The notes beneath the pieces were generated by a model, which was not told the origin of the DNA, searched no databases, and was given only the letters and a program-made list of their open reading frames with translations. A program made the position numbers and the translations under genes. DNA of 7,281 nt from Rhodospirillales bacterium (GTDB taxonomy: Bacteria > Pseudomonadota > Alphaproteobacteria > Acetobacterales > Acetobacteraceae), in assembly GCA_018971455.1 (NCBI GenBank), contig JAGXAV010000093.1:1-7281 (forward strand), written 5' to 3'. Below, one piece after another: positions 1 through 6,622 of this stretch (position 1 is its first letter; each line of letters begins with the position of its first letter).

Positions 1-69
1 GCCTTCCTGGCCACTGCATTCGAGGGTGGGCGCCATGTCGGCCGGCTCGCCAAGCTCACTCCAGCCTGA
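1..69 (+). CDS. rpiB: Ribose-5-phosphate isomerase B, C-terminal end (partial)
   Basis: Frame 1 is open from the window edge to a TGA at 67-69 and encodes the last 22 residues of a protein. The stretch [18 protein letters not shown] matches the usual C-terminus of RpiB-family isomerases, which carry an F-x-x-x-x-FEGGRH-x-x-R-x-x-K signature. The family interconverts ribulose-5-phosphate and ribose-5-phosphate in the cytoplasm. The rest of the gene lies upstream of the window, so its active site cannot be checked. rpiB directly before glyA is a common alphaproteobacterial arrangement, which supports the call. The stop codon overlaps the glyA ribosome binding site, and only 10 nt separate the two genes. 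A short tail is all that is visible, but the motif is specific. Confidence 0.85.
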   Translation, partial: AFLATAFEGGRHVGRLAKLTPA

Positions 70-73
70 GGGA
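68..73 (+). promoter_or_regulatory. Shine-Dalgarno site of glyA
   Basis: GAGGGA lies 6 nt before the ATG at 80 and includes the last two bases of the rpiB stop codon. It is one of the clearest ribosome binding sites in the window and fixes the glyA start at 80. The upstream in-frame GTG (26) and ATG (35) both fall inside rpiB. Confidence 0.75.
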
Positions 74-79
74 TTTGCC

Positions 80-1378
80 ATGAACGAGCTGTCTTCCGCC
101 GCCAGCCTGGCGCGGTTCTTCTCCGCCCCGCTCGCCGAGACCGACCCCGAGGTGGCGGCCGCCATCGGCCATGAGCTGGTGCGCCAGCAGGACGGCATCG
201 AGCTGATCGCCAGCGAGAACATCGTCTCCGCCGCCGTGCTGGAGGCGCAGGGCAGCGTGCTGACCAACAAATATGCCGAGGGCTATCCGGGCCGGCGCTA
301 TTACGGCGGCTGCGTCCATGTCGACGTCGCCGAGCAGCTGGCCATCGACCGCGCGCGCAAGCTGTTCGACTGCGCCTTCGCCAACGTGCAGCCGCATTCC
401 GGCGCGCAGGCCAACCAGGCGGTGTTTCTGGCCCTGCTCAACCCCGGCGACACCATCCTCGGCATGAGCCTGGCCGCCGGCGGGCATCTGACGCACGGGG
501 CGGCCCCCAACCTGTCCGGCAAATGGTTCCGCGCCGTGCAGTACGGCGTGCGCCGCGAGGACGGGCTGCTCGATTACGAGGAGCTGGAGCGGCTGGCGCG
601 GACCGAGAAGCCGCGCATGATCATCGCCGGCGGCTCGGCCTATCCGCGGGTGATCGATTTTGCCCGCATCCGCCGCGTCGCCGACGAGGTGGGCGCGCTG
701 TTCATGGTGGACATGGCGCATTTCGCGGGCCTGGTGGCCGCCGGCGTGTTCCCGAGCCCGCTGCCGCATGCCCATGTGGTGACGACGACCACGCACAAGA
801 CGCTGCGCGGCCCGCGCGGCGGCATGATCCTCTCCAACGACGCCGAGCTCGGCAAGAAGATCAACTCGGCCGTGTTCCCCGGCTTGCAGGGCGGCCCGCT
901 GATGCATGTCATCGCCGCCAAGGCGGTGGCGTTCGGCGAGGCGCTGCGGCCGGAGTTCCGCGCCTATCAGCGCGCCGTCGCCGACAACGCCAAGGCGCTC
1001 GCCGCGACGCTGGTGGAGCAGGGGCTGGCGATCGTCACCGGGGGCACGGACAGCCATCTGATGCTGGTCGATCTGCGGCCCAAGCGCGTCACCGGCAAGG
1101 CCGCCGAGGCGAGCCTGGAGCGCGCCCACATGACCGCCAACAAGAACGCCATCCCGTTCGACCCGGAGAAGCCGGCGATCACCTCGGGCATTCGCCTGGG
1201 CACGCCGGCGGCAACGTCGCGCGGCTTCGGGGTGGCCGAGTTCCAGGAGATCGGGCGGATGATCGGCGAGGTGCTGAGCGGGCTCGGCGGCTCCAATGAC
1301 GGCGCCAATGCGGCGGCCGAGGCGGCGGTGGGGGCGCGGGTGCTTGCGCTCTGCGCGCGCTTCCCGATCTATCGCTGA
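80..1378 (+). CDS. glyA: Serine hydroxymethyltransferase
   Basis: This 432-residue cytoplasmic PLP enzyme interconverts serine plus tetrahydrofolate with glycine plus 5,10-methylenetetrahydrofolate, the main source of one-carbon units. Visible landmarks are [11 protein letters not shown] (residues 39-49), [15 protein letters not shown] (63-77), the glycine-rich cofactor region QPHSGAQAN (104-112), [13 protein letters not shown] (210-222) with Asp211 and His214, and [14 protein letters not shown] (235-248), where Lys240 is the expected Schiff-base lysine. IRLGTPA (371-377) carries Arg372, the expected substrate-carboxylate ligand. Length and ending (ALCARFPIY) are normal for the family. The ATG at 80 is chosen because GAGGGA precedes it and the N-terminus then matches relatives; a GTG at 26 would extend into rpiB. 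nrdR starts 6 nt after the stop. Nothing looks truncated or altered. Confidence 0.97.
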   Translation: MNELSSAASLARFFSAPLAETDPEVAAAIGHELVRQQDGIELIASENIVSAAVLEAQGSVLTNKYAEGYPGRRYYGGCVHVDVAEQLAIDRARKLFDCAFANVQPHSGAQANQAVFLALLNPGDTILGMSLAAGGHLTHGAAPNLSGKWFRAVQYGVRREDGLLDYEELERLARTEKPRMIIAGGSAYPRVIDFARIRRVADEVGALFMVDMAHFAGLVAAGVFPSPLPHAHVVTTTTHKTLRGPRGGMILSNDAELGKKINSAVFPGLQGGPLMHVIAAKAVAFGEALRPEFRAYQRAVADNAKALAATLVEQGLAIVTGGTDSHLMLVDLRPKRVTGKAAEASLERAHMTANKNAIPFDPEKPAITSGIRLGTPAATSRGFGVAEFQEIGRMIGEVLSGLGGSNDGANAAAEAAVGARVLALCARFPIYR

Positions 1379-1384
1379 GCGGCG

Positions 1385-1840
1385 ATGCGCTGTCCGTTCT
1401 GCGGCCATGAGGACACCCAGGTGAAGGACAGCCGGCCGTCGGAAGACGGCTCGGCGATCCGCCGCCGGCGGTTCTGCGCCGGATGCAGCCAGCGCTTCAC
1501 CACCATCGAGCGCGTGCAGCTGCGCGAGCTGACCGTGCTCAAGAGCGATAATCGCCGCGTGCCCTTCGACCGCGACAAGCTGGCGCGCTCGATCCGCATC
1601 GCGCTGCGCAAGCGCCCGGTGCAAGAGGAGCGCATCGAGCGCATCGTCAACGGCATCGTCCGCCAGCTCGAGGCGTCGGGCGAGAACGACGTGCCGAGCC
1701 AGCAGATCGGCGAGCTGGTGATGGAGACGCTCAAGGAGGTCGATGCGGTGGCCTATGTGCGCTTCGCCTCGGTCTATCGCAATTTCCGCGAGGCGAAGGA
1801 TTTCGAGGCCTTTCTCGGGGGGCTGGGCGAGCCCACATAG
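1385..1840 (+). CDS. nrdR: Transcriptional repressor NrdR
   Basis: This 151-residue protein has the two-part layout of NrdR, the ATP/dATP-sensing repressor of ribonucleotide reductase operons. An N-terminal zinc ribbon has its ligand cysteines at 3, 6, 31 and 34 (CPFCG and FCAGC), with the basic stretch IRRRRF between them, followed by RFTTIER (37-43). An ATP-cone domain runs from about residue 49 to 139. It contains the VPFDRDKL nucleotide-binding segment (59-66), KRPV, and IGELVMETL through [13 protein letters not shown], all typical of the family. Length is normal. It starts 6 nt after glyA behind a weak GAGCGG purine run and ends 8 nt before ribD. The location next to ribD is widely conserved in proteobacteria and probably reflects co-transcription, not regulation of riboflavin genes. 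No obvious NrdR-box pair was noticed here, so its targets should lie elsewhere. Confidence 0.97.
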   Translation: MRCPFCGHEDTQVKDSRPSEDGSAIRRRRFCAGCSQRFTTIERVQLRELTVLKSDNRRVPFDRDKLARSIRIALRKRPVQEERIERIVNGIVRQLEASGENDVPSQQIGELVMETLKEVDAVAYVRFASVYRNFREAKDFEAFLGGLGEPT

Positions 1841-1848
1841 CCGCACGC

Positions 1849-2943
1849 ATGGACGATCTGTCACATATGCGCGCGGCCCTGGCCCTGGCGCGGCGCGGGC
1901 TCGGCAATGCCTGGCCCAATCCCTCGGTGGGCTGCGTCATCGTGCAGGCGGGCCGCGTGGTCGGGTGGGCGGTGACCGCGCCGGGCGGGCGGCCGCATGC
2001 CGAGACGCAGGCGCTGGCGATGGCCGGCACCGCCGCGCGTGGCGCCACCGCCTATGTCACGCTCGAGCCGTGCTGCCACCATGGCCGCACGCCGCCCTGC
2101 ACCGATGCGCTGATCGCCGCCGGCGTGGCGCGCGTGGTGATCGCCTCGCGCGACCGCGACCGGCGGGTGAACGGGCAGGGCGTGCAGCGGCTGCGCGACG
2201 CGGGCATCGCCGTCGAGACGGGGGTGCTGGCGGAGGCGGGCGACGAGATCAATGCCGGGTTCTTCCGGGCGATGGAGGCCGGGCGGCCGCTGGTCACGCT
2301 CAAGCTCGCCTCCACGCTGGACGGGCGCATCGCCACCCATGCGGGCGAGAGCCAATGGATCACCGGCGAGCCGGCCCGCCGGGCGGCGCACGGGCTGCGC
2401 GGGCGCCATGACGCGGTGATGGTCGGTGTGGGCACGGTGCTGACCGACGATCCCGACCTGACCTGCCGCATTCCCGGCCTCAAGCCGGTGCCGATGGTGC
2501 GGGTGGTTGCGGACAGCCATCTGCGCACCGCGCTGACCGCGCGGCTGGTGGTGGGCGCGCGCGCCGCGCCGACCTGGATCATCGCGCGCAACGGCGCCGA
2601 CCCGCAGCGCCGCCACGCGCTGTCCGGCCTCGGCGTGACGCTGCTCGACGTGCCGGGCACGCAGACCGGCGTCGATCTGTCGCGCGGGCTGGAGGCGCTG
2701 GCCGGGCGCGGCATCACGCGGCTGCTGGTCGAGGGGGGCGGGCAGCTTGCCGCCTCGCTTCTGCGGGCCGATCTGGTGGACCGGGTGGTGTGGTTCCACG
2801 CCCCCAGCGTGATGGGCGGGGATGGCTGGCCGGCGGCGCAGGGCTTCGGCGTCACCCGGCTTGCCGACATGCCGCGTTTCGTGCGCCATGCGGCGACGGC
2901 CGTGGGCGAGGACATGATGACCGAGCTGCGGCGGGCGGCGTGA
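1849..2943 (+). CDS. ribD: Bifunctional pyrimidine deaminase / reductase RibD
   Basis: This 364-residue cytoplasmic enzyme performs two successive riboflavin steps: deamination of the diaminopyrimidinone ribosyl phosphate made by GTP cyclohydrolase II, then NADPH-dependent reduction of its ribose. The N-terminal cytidine-deaminase-like domain (about 1-145) shows WPNPSVGCVIV (22-32), the zinc/proton-shuttle motif HAE (His50, Glu52), and PCCHHGRTPPC with Cys75 and Cys84 as zinc ligands. The C-terminal reductase domain (about 147-364) shows LKLASTLDGRIA (151-162), SQWITG (168-173), VGVGTVLTDDPDLTCR (192-207) and LLVEGGG (292-298). Both domains look intact. In the deaminase, the family's DP-N/D-P segment reads RDRDRRV (101-107), lacking both prolines. 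The ATG at 1849 lacks a good ribosome binding site; an in-frame ATG at 1867 is possible but has no better one. The stop is 13 nt before ribE. Confidence 0.97.
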   Translation: MDDLSHMRAALALARRGLGNAWPNPSVGCVIVQAGRVVGWAVTAPGGRPHAETQALAMAGTAARGATAYVTLEPCCHHGRTPPCTDALIAAGVARVVIASRDRDRRVNGQGVQRLRDAGIAVETGVLAEAGDEINAGFFRAMEAGRPLVTLKLASTLDGRIATHAGESQWITGEPARRAAHGLRGRHDAVMVGVGTVLTDDPDLTCRIPGLKPVPMVRVVADSHLRTALTARLVVGARAAPTWIIARNGADPQRRHALSGLGVTLLDVPGTQTGVDLSRGLEALAGRGITRLLVEGGGQLAASLLRADLVDRVVWFHAPSVMGGDGWPAAQGFGVTRLADMPRFVRHAATAVGEDMMTELRRAA

Positions 2944-2948
2944 GGGGG
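2942..2948 (+). promoter_or_regulatory. Shine-Dalgarno site of ribE
   Basis: GAGGGGG lies 8 nt upstream of the ATG at 2957 and overlaps the ribD stop codon (TGA 2941-2943). It sits in the largest intergenic gap of the window (13 nt), which is far too short for an FMN riboswitch. Confidence 0.65.
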
Positions 2949-2956
2949 TTGGGCTG

Positions 2957-3571
2957 ATGTTCACCGGCATTGTCACCGGCCTTGGCATCGTGCGCGAGAT
3001 CCGCCCCGCGGGGGCGGGGCAGGATATGCGCATGGTCATCGCCATCCCGCGCGACAACGCCGCCTGGGCCGATGCCGCGGCGATCGCGATCGGCGCCTCC
3101 ATCGCCTGCTCGGGCTGCTGCCTGACGGCGGTGGCGGTGACGGCGGAGAGCTTCTCCGTCGATGTCTCGGCTGAGACGCTGTCCAAGACGACGCTGGGCA
3201 CGTGGCGGGTGGGCAGTCGGGTCAATCTCGAGCGGCCGCTGCGGGTGGGCGACGAGCTGGGCGGGCATATCGTGGCTGGCCATGTCGATGGCGTCGGCGA
3301 GGTGCTGGGGGCCGAGCCGGTGGAGGGCTCGGTGCGCTGGAGCTTTCGCGTGGCGCCGACGCTGGCACGCTTCATCGCGCCGAAGGGCAGCGTCGCGATC
3401 GACGGCGTGTCGCTCACCGTCAACGAGGTGCGCGGGCCGGATTTCGCCGTCAACATCATTCCCCACACGGCGGCGGTGACGAGCTTCGGATTGCTGCGGC
3501 CGGGCGACCCGGTCAACATCGAAATCGATACGGTGGCGCGCTATGTGGCGCGCCTTGCGGAGTTCCCATGA
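2957..3571 (+). CDS. ribE: Riboflavin synthase, alpha subunit
   Basis: This 204-residue enzyme catalyses dismutation of two 6,7-dimethyl-8-ribityllumazine molecules into riboflavin and the pyrimidinedione recycled by RibH. It starts with the invariant MFTGIV and consists of two tandem lumazine-binding repeats. The first (about 1-100) contains GASIACSGCCLTAV (46-59) and ETLSKTTLG (73-81). The second (about 100-200) contains GGHIVAGHVDG (102-112), KGSVAIDGVSLTVNEV (143-158), NIIPHT (166-171) and VNIEID (186-191). Phe2, Cys55, His109 and Asp191 sit where the catalytic or substrate-contact residues of the E. coli enzyme fall. The gene is called ribC in the E. coli naming scheme. It has a strong ribosome binding site after ribD, and its stop overlaps the next start as ATGA, suggesting translational coupling to ribBX. 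Length and motifs are normal. Confidence 0.97.
   Translation: MFTGIVTGLGIVREIRPAGAGQDMRMVIAIPRDNAAWADAAAIAIGASIACSGCCLTAVAVTAESFSVDVSAETLSKTTLGTWRVGSRVNLERPLRVGDELGGHIVAGHVDGVGEVLGAEPVEGSVRWSFRVAPTLARFIAPKGSVAIDGVSLTVNEVRGPDFAVNIIPHTAAVTSFGLLRPGDPVNIEIDTVARYVARLAEFP
3559..3562 (+). promoter_or_regulatory. Shine-Dalgarno site of ribBX inside ribE
   Basis: GGAG lies 5 nt before the ATG at 3568, within the last codons of ribE. It supports this ATG over far-upstream in-frame starts, and it supports a coupled ATGA junction. Confidence 0.55.
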
Positions 3572-4683
3572 ATCAGCTCGTCACCCGCGCCTTGTCCGAC
3601 TACCTCGCCTCGACCGAGGAACTGATCGAGGAGGCGGTCAACGGACGCATGTTCGTGCTCGTCGATGACGAGGACCGCGAGAACGAGGGCGACCTCATCA
3701 TTCCCGCGCAGTTCGCCACACCCGCCGCGGTGAACTTCATGGCGCGGCATGCGCGCGGGCTGATCTGCCTGGCGATGACGCAGCACCGCGTCGAGCAGCT
3801 CGGCCTGCCGCTGATGAGCCAGTCCAACCGGACCCGCCACCAGACCGCCTTCACCGTGTCGATCGAGGCGCGCGAGGGGGTGACGACGGGGATTTCCGCG
3901 CATGATCGCGCGCATACCGTGGCGGTCGCCATCAACCCCGATTGCGGGCGCGAGATGATCGTCACCCCGGGCCATGTGTTTCCGCTGATGGCGCGCGAGG
4001 GCGGCACGCTGGTGCGGGCGGGGCATACGGAGGCGGCGGTGGACATCGCCCGCCTGGCAGGGCTGACGCCGGCCGGGGTGATCTGCGAAATCATGAACGA
4101 GGATGGCAGCATGGCGCGGCTGCCGGATCTCGTCGCCTTCGCCCAGCACCACAATCTGAAGCTCGGCACCATCGCCGACCTGATCGCCTATCGCCGGCGC
4201 ACCGAGCGGCTGGTGCGCCGCGTCGAGGAGGGGGTGCTGAACCTGCCCGTGGGCGGCGACTGGACGGTGATGGTCTATGCCAACACGGTCGAATATGCCG
4301 AGCACCTGGTGCTGGTGAAGGGCGATCTCGCCGCCCCCGGGCCGGTGCCGGTGCGCATGCATGCGGCCGATCTGGTGGGCGACCTGCTGGGCGGGCGCAG
4401 CCGGCCGGTGCTGGAGGGCGCGATGCGCATGATCGCGGCCGAGGGGCGCGGGGCGGTGGTGCTGATCCGCGAGACGCGGCCGGAGGGCCTGTCCGAGCGG
4501 GTGCGCCATCTCGCCGGCGCGCCGGGCAGCGGCACCGAGCTGCGCGATTACGGCATCGGCGCGCAGATCCTGCTCGATCTCGGAGTGACCGAGATGATCC
4601 TGCTGTCCAACACGCGGCGCACGATCGTCGGCATCGAGGGGTACGGGCTGTCGGTCGTCGAGCAGCGGGCGGTCGGCCTGTGA
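3568..4683 (+). CDS. ribBX: 3,4-dihydroxy-2-butanone-4-phosphate synthase with degenerate GTP cyclohydrolase II-like domain (RibBX type)
   Basis: This 371-residue protein has RibBA architecture. The N-terminal domain (about 10-207) looks fully active as DHBP synthase, which turns ribulose-5-phosphate into the four-carbon precursor used by RibH. It shows DDEDRENEGDLI (33-44), TGISAHDRAHT (107-117), TPGHVFPL (133-140), RAGHTEAAVD (150-159) and CEIMNEDGSMARLPDL (173-188); Glu38, His153 and Glu174 match the expected metal and catalytic positions. The C-terminal domain (about 213-371) keeps the GTP cyclohydrolase II fold outline (RMHAADLVGD, LRDYGIGAQILLDLG, EGYGLSV). However, the zinc-site region normally written H-S-E-C...RCDCG reads HAADLVGDLLGGRSRPVLEG (265-284), and no cysteine occurs after residue 173. 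The REGRGIGL loop is also replaced, by RETRPEGLSE (301-310). It should therefore not hydrolyse GTP. It overlaps ribE and ribH by 4 nt each. Many pipelines would label it ribBA. Confidence 0.93.
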   Translation: MNQLVTRALSDYLASTEELIEEAVNGRMFVLVDDEDRENEGDLIIPAQFATPAAVNFMARHARGLICLAMTQHRVEQLGLPLMSQSNRTRHQTAFTVSIEAREGVTTGISAHDRAHTVAVAINPDCGREMIVTPGHVFPLMAREGGTLVRAGHTEAAVDIARLAGLTPAGVICEIMNEDGSMARLPDLVAFAQHHNLKLGTIADLIAYRRRTERLVRRVEEGVLNLPVGGDWTVMVYANTVEYAEHLVLVKGDLAAPGPVPVRMHAADLVGDLLGGRSRPVLEGAMRMIAAEGRGAVVLIRETRPEGLSERVRHLAGAPGSGTELRDYGIGAQILLDLGVTEMILLSNTRRTIVGIEGYGLSVVEQRAVGL

Positions 4684-5162
4684 GCACGATCGACGCAAAG
4701 CTGCCGGCGGCCCCGGTGATCCCCGGGCCGGCGCCGCGGGTGCTGGTGGTGCGCGCACCCTACTACACGCAGGTGGTGGACGGGCTGCGCGACGGGGCGG
4801 GGCGGATTCTGGGCGAGGCGGGGGCGACGGTTGATCTGCTCGACGTCGCCGGCGCGCTGGAGCTGGCCGGGGCCATCCGGCTCGCGGTCGGCGGGCGGCG
4901 GCGCTTCGACGGGTTCGTGGCCCTTGGCTGCGTGGTGAAGGGGGAGACCGACCATTACGACCATGTCTGCCGCGAGGCGATGGCCGGGCTCACCCTGGTC
5001 GCGCTGCGCCATGGTCTGTGCCTGGGCAACGGGCTGCTGACCGTCCACAGCGAGGCGCAGGCGCTGGCGCGCTCCGGCCGGGACGGCCACAACAAGGGCG
5101 CCGAGGCGGCGGCGGCGTGCCTGCTGCAGATCGGCGCCGCGCGCTGGCTGGGGGCGGTGTGA
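4680..5162 (+). CDS. ribH: 6,7-dimethyl-8-ribityllumazine synthase
   Basis: This 160-residue protein condenses the RibD-derived aminopyrimidinedione with the DHBP synthase product to give the lumazine substrate of riboflavin synthase. Family members assemble into pentamers or 60-mer shells in the cytoplasm. Recognisable segments are VVRAPYYTQVVDGL (23-36, substrate-binding aromatic region), VAGALELAGAIRLA (56-69), FDGFVALGCVVKGETDHYDH (76-95) with His92 as the expected catalytic histidine, and GNGLLTVHSEAQALAR (116-131) with Arg131. NKGAEAA (138-144) carries Lys139. The start is a GTG overlapping the ribBX stop as GTGA. No later methionine would leave a complete protein, and there is no strong ribosome binding site, so coupling to ribBX translation is likely. 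Its stop shares one base with the nusB ATG. The SEAQALAR variant and length are normal for alphaproteobacteria. Confidence 0.95.
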   Translation: MSTIDAKLPAAPVIPGPAPRVLVVRAPYYTQVVDGLRDGAGRILGEAGATVDLLDVAGALELAGAIRLAVGGRRRFDGFVALGCVVKGETDHYDHVCREAMAGLTLVALRHGLCLGNGLLTVHSEAQALARSGRDGHNKGAEAAAACLLQIGAARWLGAV

Positions 5163-5650
5163 TGGCGGGCAAGACACGGCCGCGCACGGCCAGCCGGGTG
5201 GCCGCGGTGCAGGCGCTGTTCCAGGCCGAGCAGGCGCAGACCGGAGCGGAGACGGTGATCGACGAATTCGTCCGCCACCGGCTGGGAAAGCTGCCCGGCG
5301 ATGGCGGCTTCGAGGAAGGGCGCAGCCCGGACGCGCATGTGCCGCTGTTCGCGCGCATCGTGCGCACGGCGACCGAGCAGCAGGACCGGATCGACGCCAT
5401 GCTGGCCGACGCGCTGACGCCGGACTGGCCGCTGGCGCGGCTCGACCCGGTGCTGCGCGGCCTGCTGCGGGCGGCGGCGGCGGAGCTGTGGATGTCCGAC
5501 GGGCCGCCTGTGCGCGTGGTGATCAACGAATATCTCGACGTGGCGCACGGCTTCTTCCACGGCGACGAGGCCCGGCTGGCCAATGGCGTGCTCGACCGGG
5601 TGGCGCATCTGCTGCGCCCCGGCGAGTTTCCGAGTGCCGTGGCCGGGTGA
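5162..5650 (+). CDS. nusB: Transcription antitermination factor NusB
   Basis: This 162-residue all-helical RNA-binding protein would pair with NusE (ribosomal protein S10) on boxA RNA to support antitermination and rRNA synthesis. Evidence is the basic N-terminal helix TASRVAAVQALFQAE (9-23), the mid-protein ARLDPVLRGLLRAAAAEL (92-109), and the signature PVRVVINEYLDVAHGFF (116-132) followed by ARLANGVLDRVA (137-148), equivalent to the family's V-x-I-N-E...F-V-N-G-V-L-D. The ATG at 5162 shares its A with the ribH stop (TGATG), with a G-rich stretch at about 5150-5157 upstream. nusB directly after ribH is one of the most conserved riboflavin-cluster neighbourhoods in bacteria. The stop overlaps the thiL GTG by 4 nt. 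Length is normal. Confidence 0.95.
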   Translation: MAGKTRPRTASRVAAVQALFQAEQAQTGAETVIDEFVRHRLGKLPGDGGFEEGRSPDAHVPLFARIVRTATEQQDRIDAMLADALTPDWPLARLDPVLRGLLRAAAAELWMSDGPPVRVVINEYLDVAHGFFHGDEARLANGVLDRVAHLLRPGEFPSAVAG

Positions 5651-6612
5651 GCGAGGCGGCCGGCCTGCCGGGCGAATTCGCCCGCATCGCGCGGCATTTT
5701 CGCCCGCTGGCCGGGCCCGGGGCGCTCGGCCTGATCGATGACGCGGCGGTGTTCGCGCCGCCGGCCGGATGCGAGATGGTGGTGGCGGCCGACGCCATGG
5801 TGGCGGGCGTGCATTTCCTGCCCGACGATCCGCCCGACCTGGTGGCGCGCAAGCTGCTGCGGACCAACCTGTCCGACCTGGCCGCGATGGGGGCGCAGCC
5901 GTTCGGCTATCTCCTCACCGTCTCCGTGCCGCGCGACACGCCGGAGACCTGGTTCGCCGGCTTCGCCGCCGGGCTCGCGCAGGACCAGGCGGAGTTCCGG
6001 CTCTCCCTTCTGGGCGGGGACACCACCGCGACGCCGGGGCCGGTGAGCCTGTCGCTGACGATCCTCGGCACGGTCGCGCCGGGCGCGGCCATCCGGCGGA
6101 CCGGTGCCTCGGCCGGGGACGGCATCTGGGTGAGCGGGACGATCGGCGATGGGGCCCTCGGGTTGCTGGCGGCGCGCGGCGAGATTGCCGATCCCGGCGG
6201 CGTGCTGGCCGATCGCTACCGGCTGCCGCGCCCGCGCCTGGCGCTCGGCCGGCGGCTGCACGGCATCGCCGCGGCGGCGATGGATGTGTCGGACGGGCTG
6301 GTGCAGGATATCGGCCATCTGTGCCGCGCGGCGGGGCTGGCGGCCGATATCGAGGCCGCGGCGGTGCCGCTTTCGCCGGCGGCGCGGGCGCATGGACGCC
6401 TGCTGCTGTGCCTGACCGGCGGCGATGATTACGAGCTGGTGATGGCGGTGCCGCAGGCCCGCGAGGCGGCGCTGCTGGCCGCGGCCCGCGATACCGGCAT
6501 TGCCGTTGCGCGCATCGGCACCTTCCGGCACGGCCCGCCGCATGCCAGGGTTCTGGCCGAGGACGGGACGGAAATGCCCATCAGAGCGGGCGGCTGGAGC
6601 CATTTCGCGTGA
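5647..6612 (+). CDS. thiL: Thiamine-monophosphate kinase
   Basis: This 321-residue enzyme phosphorylates thiamine monophosphate with ATP to thiamine diphosphate, the last step of de novo cofactor synthesis. The fold belongs to the PurM/SelD/ThiL group. Motifs in order are EFARIARHFRPLA (10-22), the Mg-binding DDAA (31-34), DAMVAGVHF (49-57), ARKLLRTNLSDLAAMGA (67-83), LLGGDTTATPGP (121-132), VSGTIGDGALGL (162-173), AMDVSDGLVQD (211-221), LTGGDDYEL (256-264), and the C-terminal GWSHF (316-320). The family's acidic metal-binding positions are all present. The start is GTG at 5647, overlapping the nusB stop as GTGA; this gives the usual N-terminus, and an upstream GTG at 5488 would run deep into nusB. 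The MFS gene begins 10 nt downstream. nusB-thiL adjacency is common in proteobacteria. Confidence 0.96.
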   Translation: MSEAAGLPGEFARIARHFRPLAGPGALGLIDDAAVFAPPAGCEMVVAADAMVAGVHFLPDDPPDLVARKLLRTNLSDLAAMGAQPFGYLLTVSVPRDTPETWFAGFAAGLAQDQAEFRLSLLGGDTTATPGPVSLSLTILGTVAPGAAIRRTGASAGDGIWVSGTIGDGALGLLAARGEIADPGGVLADRYRLPRPRLALGRRLHGIAAAAMDVSDGLVQDIGHLCRAAGLAADIEAAAVPLSPAARAHGRLLLCLTGGDDYELVMAVPQAREAALLAAARDTGIAVARIGTFRHGPPHARVLAEDGTEMPIRAGGWSHFA

Positions 6613-6622
6613 TCGGAAGCGC

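Noticed and set aside
26..79. Upstream GTG/ATG starts extending GlyA by 15-18 residues
   Set aside because: The extension overlaps the rpiB end in another frame and lacks family similarity. The ATG at 80 has a clear ribosome binding site.
56..1864. Very long minus-strand open frame opposite glyA and nrdR (about 600 codons)
   Set aside because: It spans two well-supported + strand genes. Its translation is rich in H, R, A, G and Q with no domain motif. Stop codons are rare on the antisense strand because of the extreme GC content.
3092..3133. Unusual cysteine-rich ACSGCCLTA in riboflavin synthase
   Set aside because: The GCCLT sequence also occurs in the E. coli enzyme, where its second cysteine is an active-site residue, so this is ordinary.
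1861..3519. Long minus-strand open frame opposite ribD and ribE
   Set aside because: It is the mirror of two intact rib genes. The composition is low in complexity and Arg/Pro-rich, typical of a GC-rich shadow, and no family signature is seen.
3202..3567. N-terminal extension of the RibBX frame back to a GTG at 3202
   Set aside because: The extra 122 codons lie wholly within ribE in a different frame and are Arg/Gly/Ala-rich without motif. The ATG at 3568 has GGAG upstream and gives the normal N-terminus.
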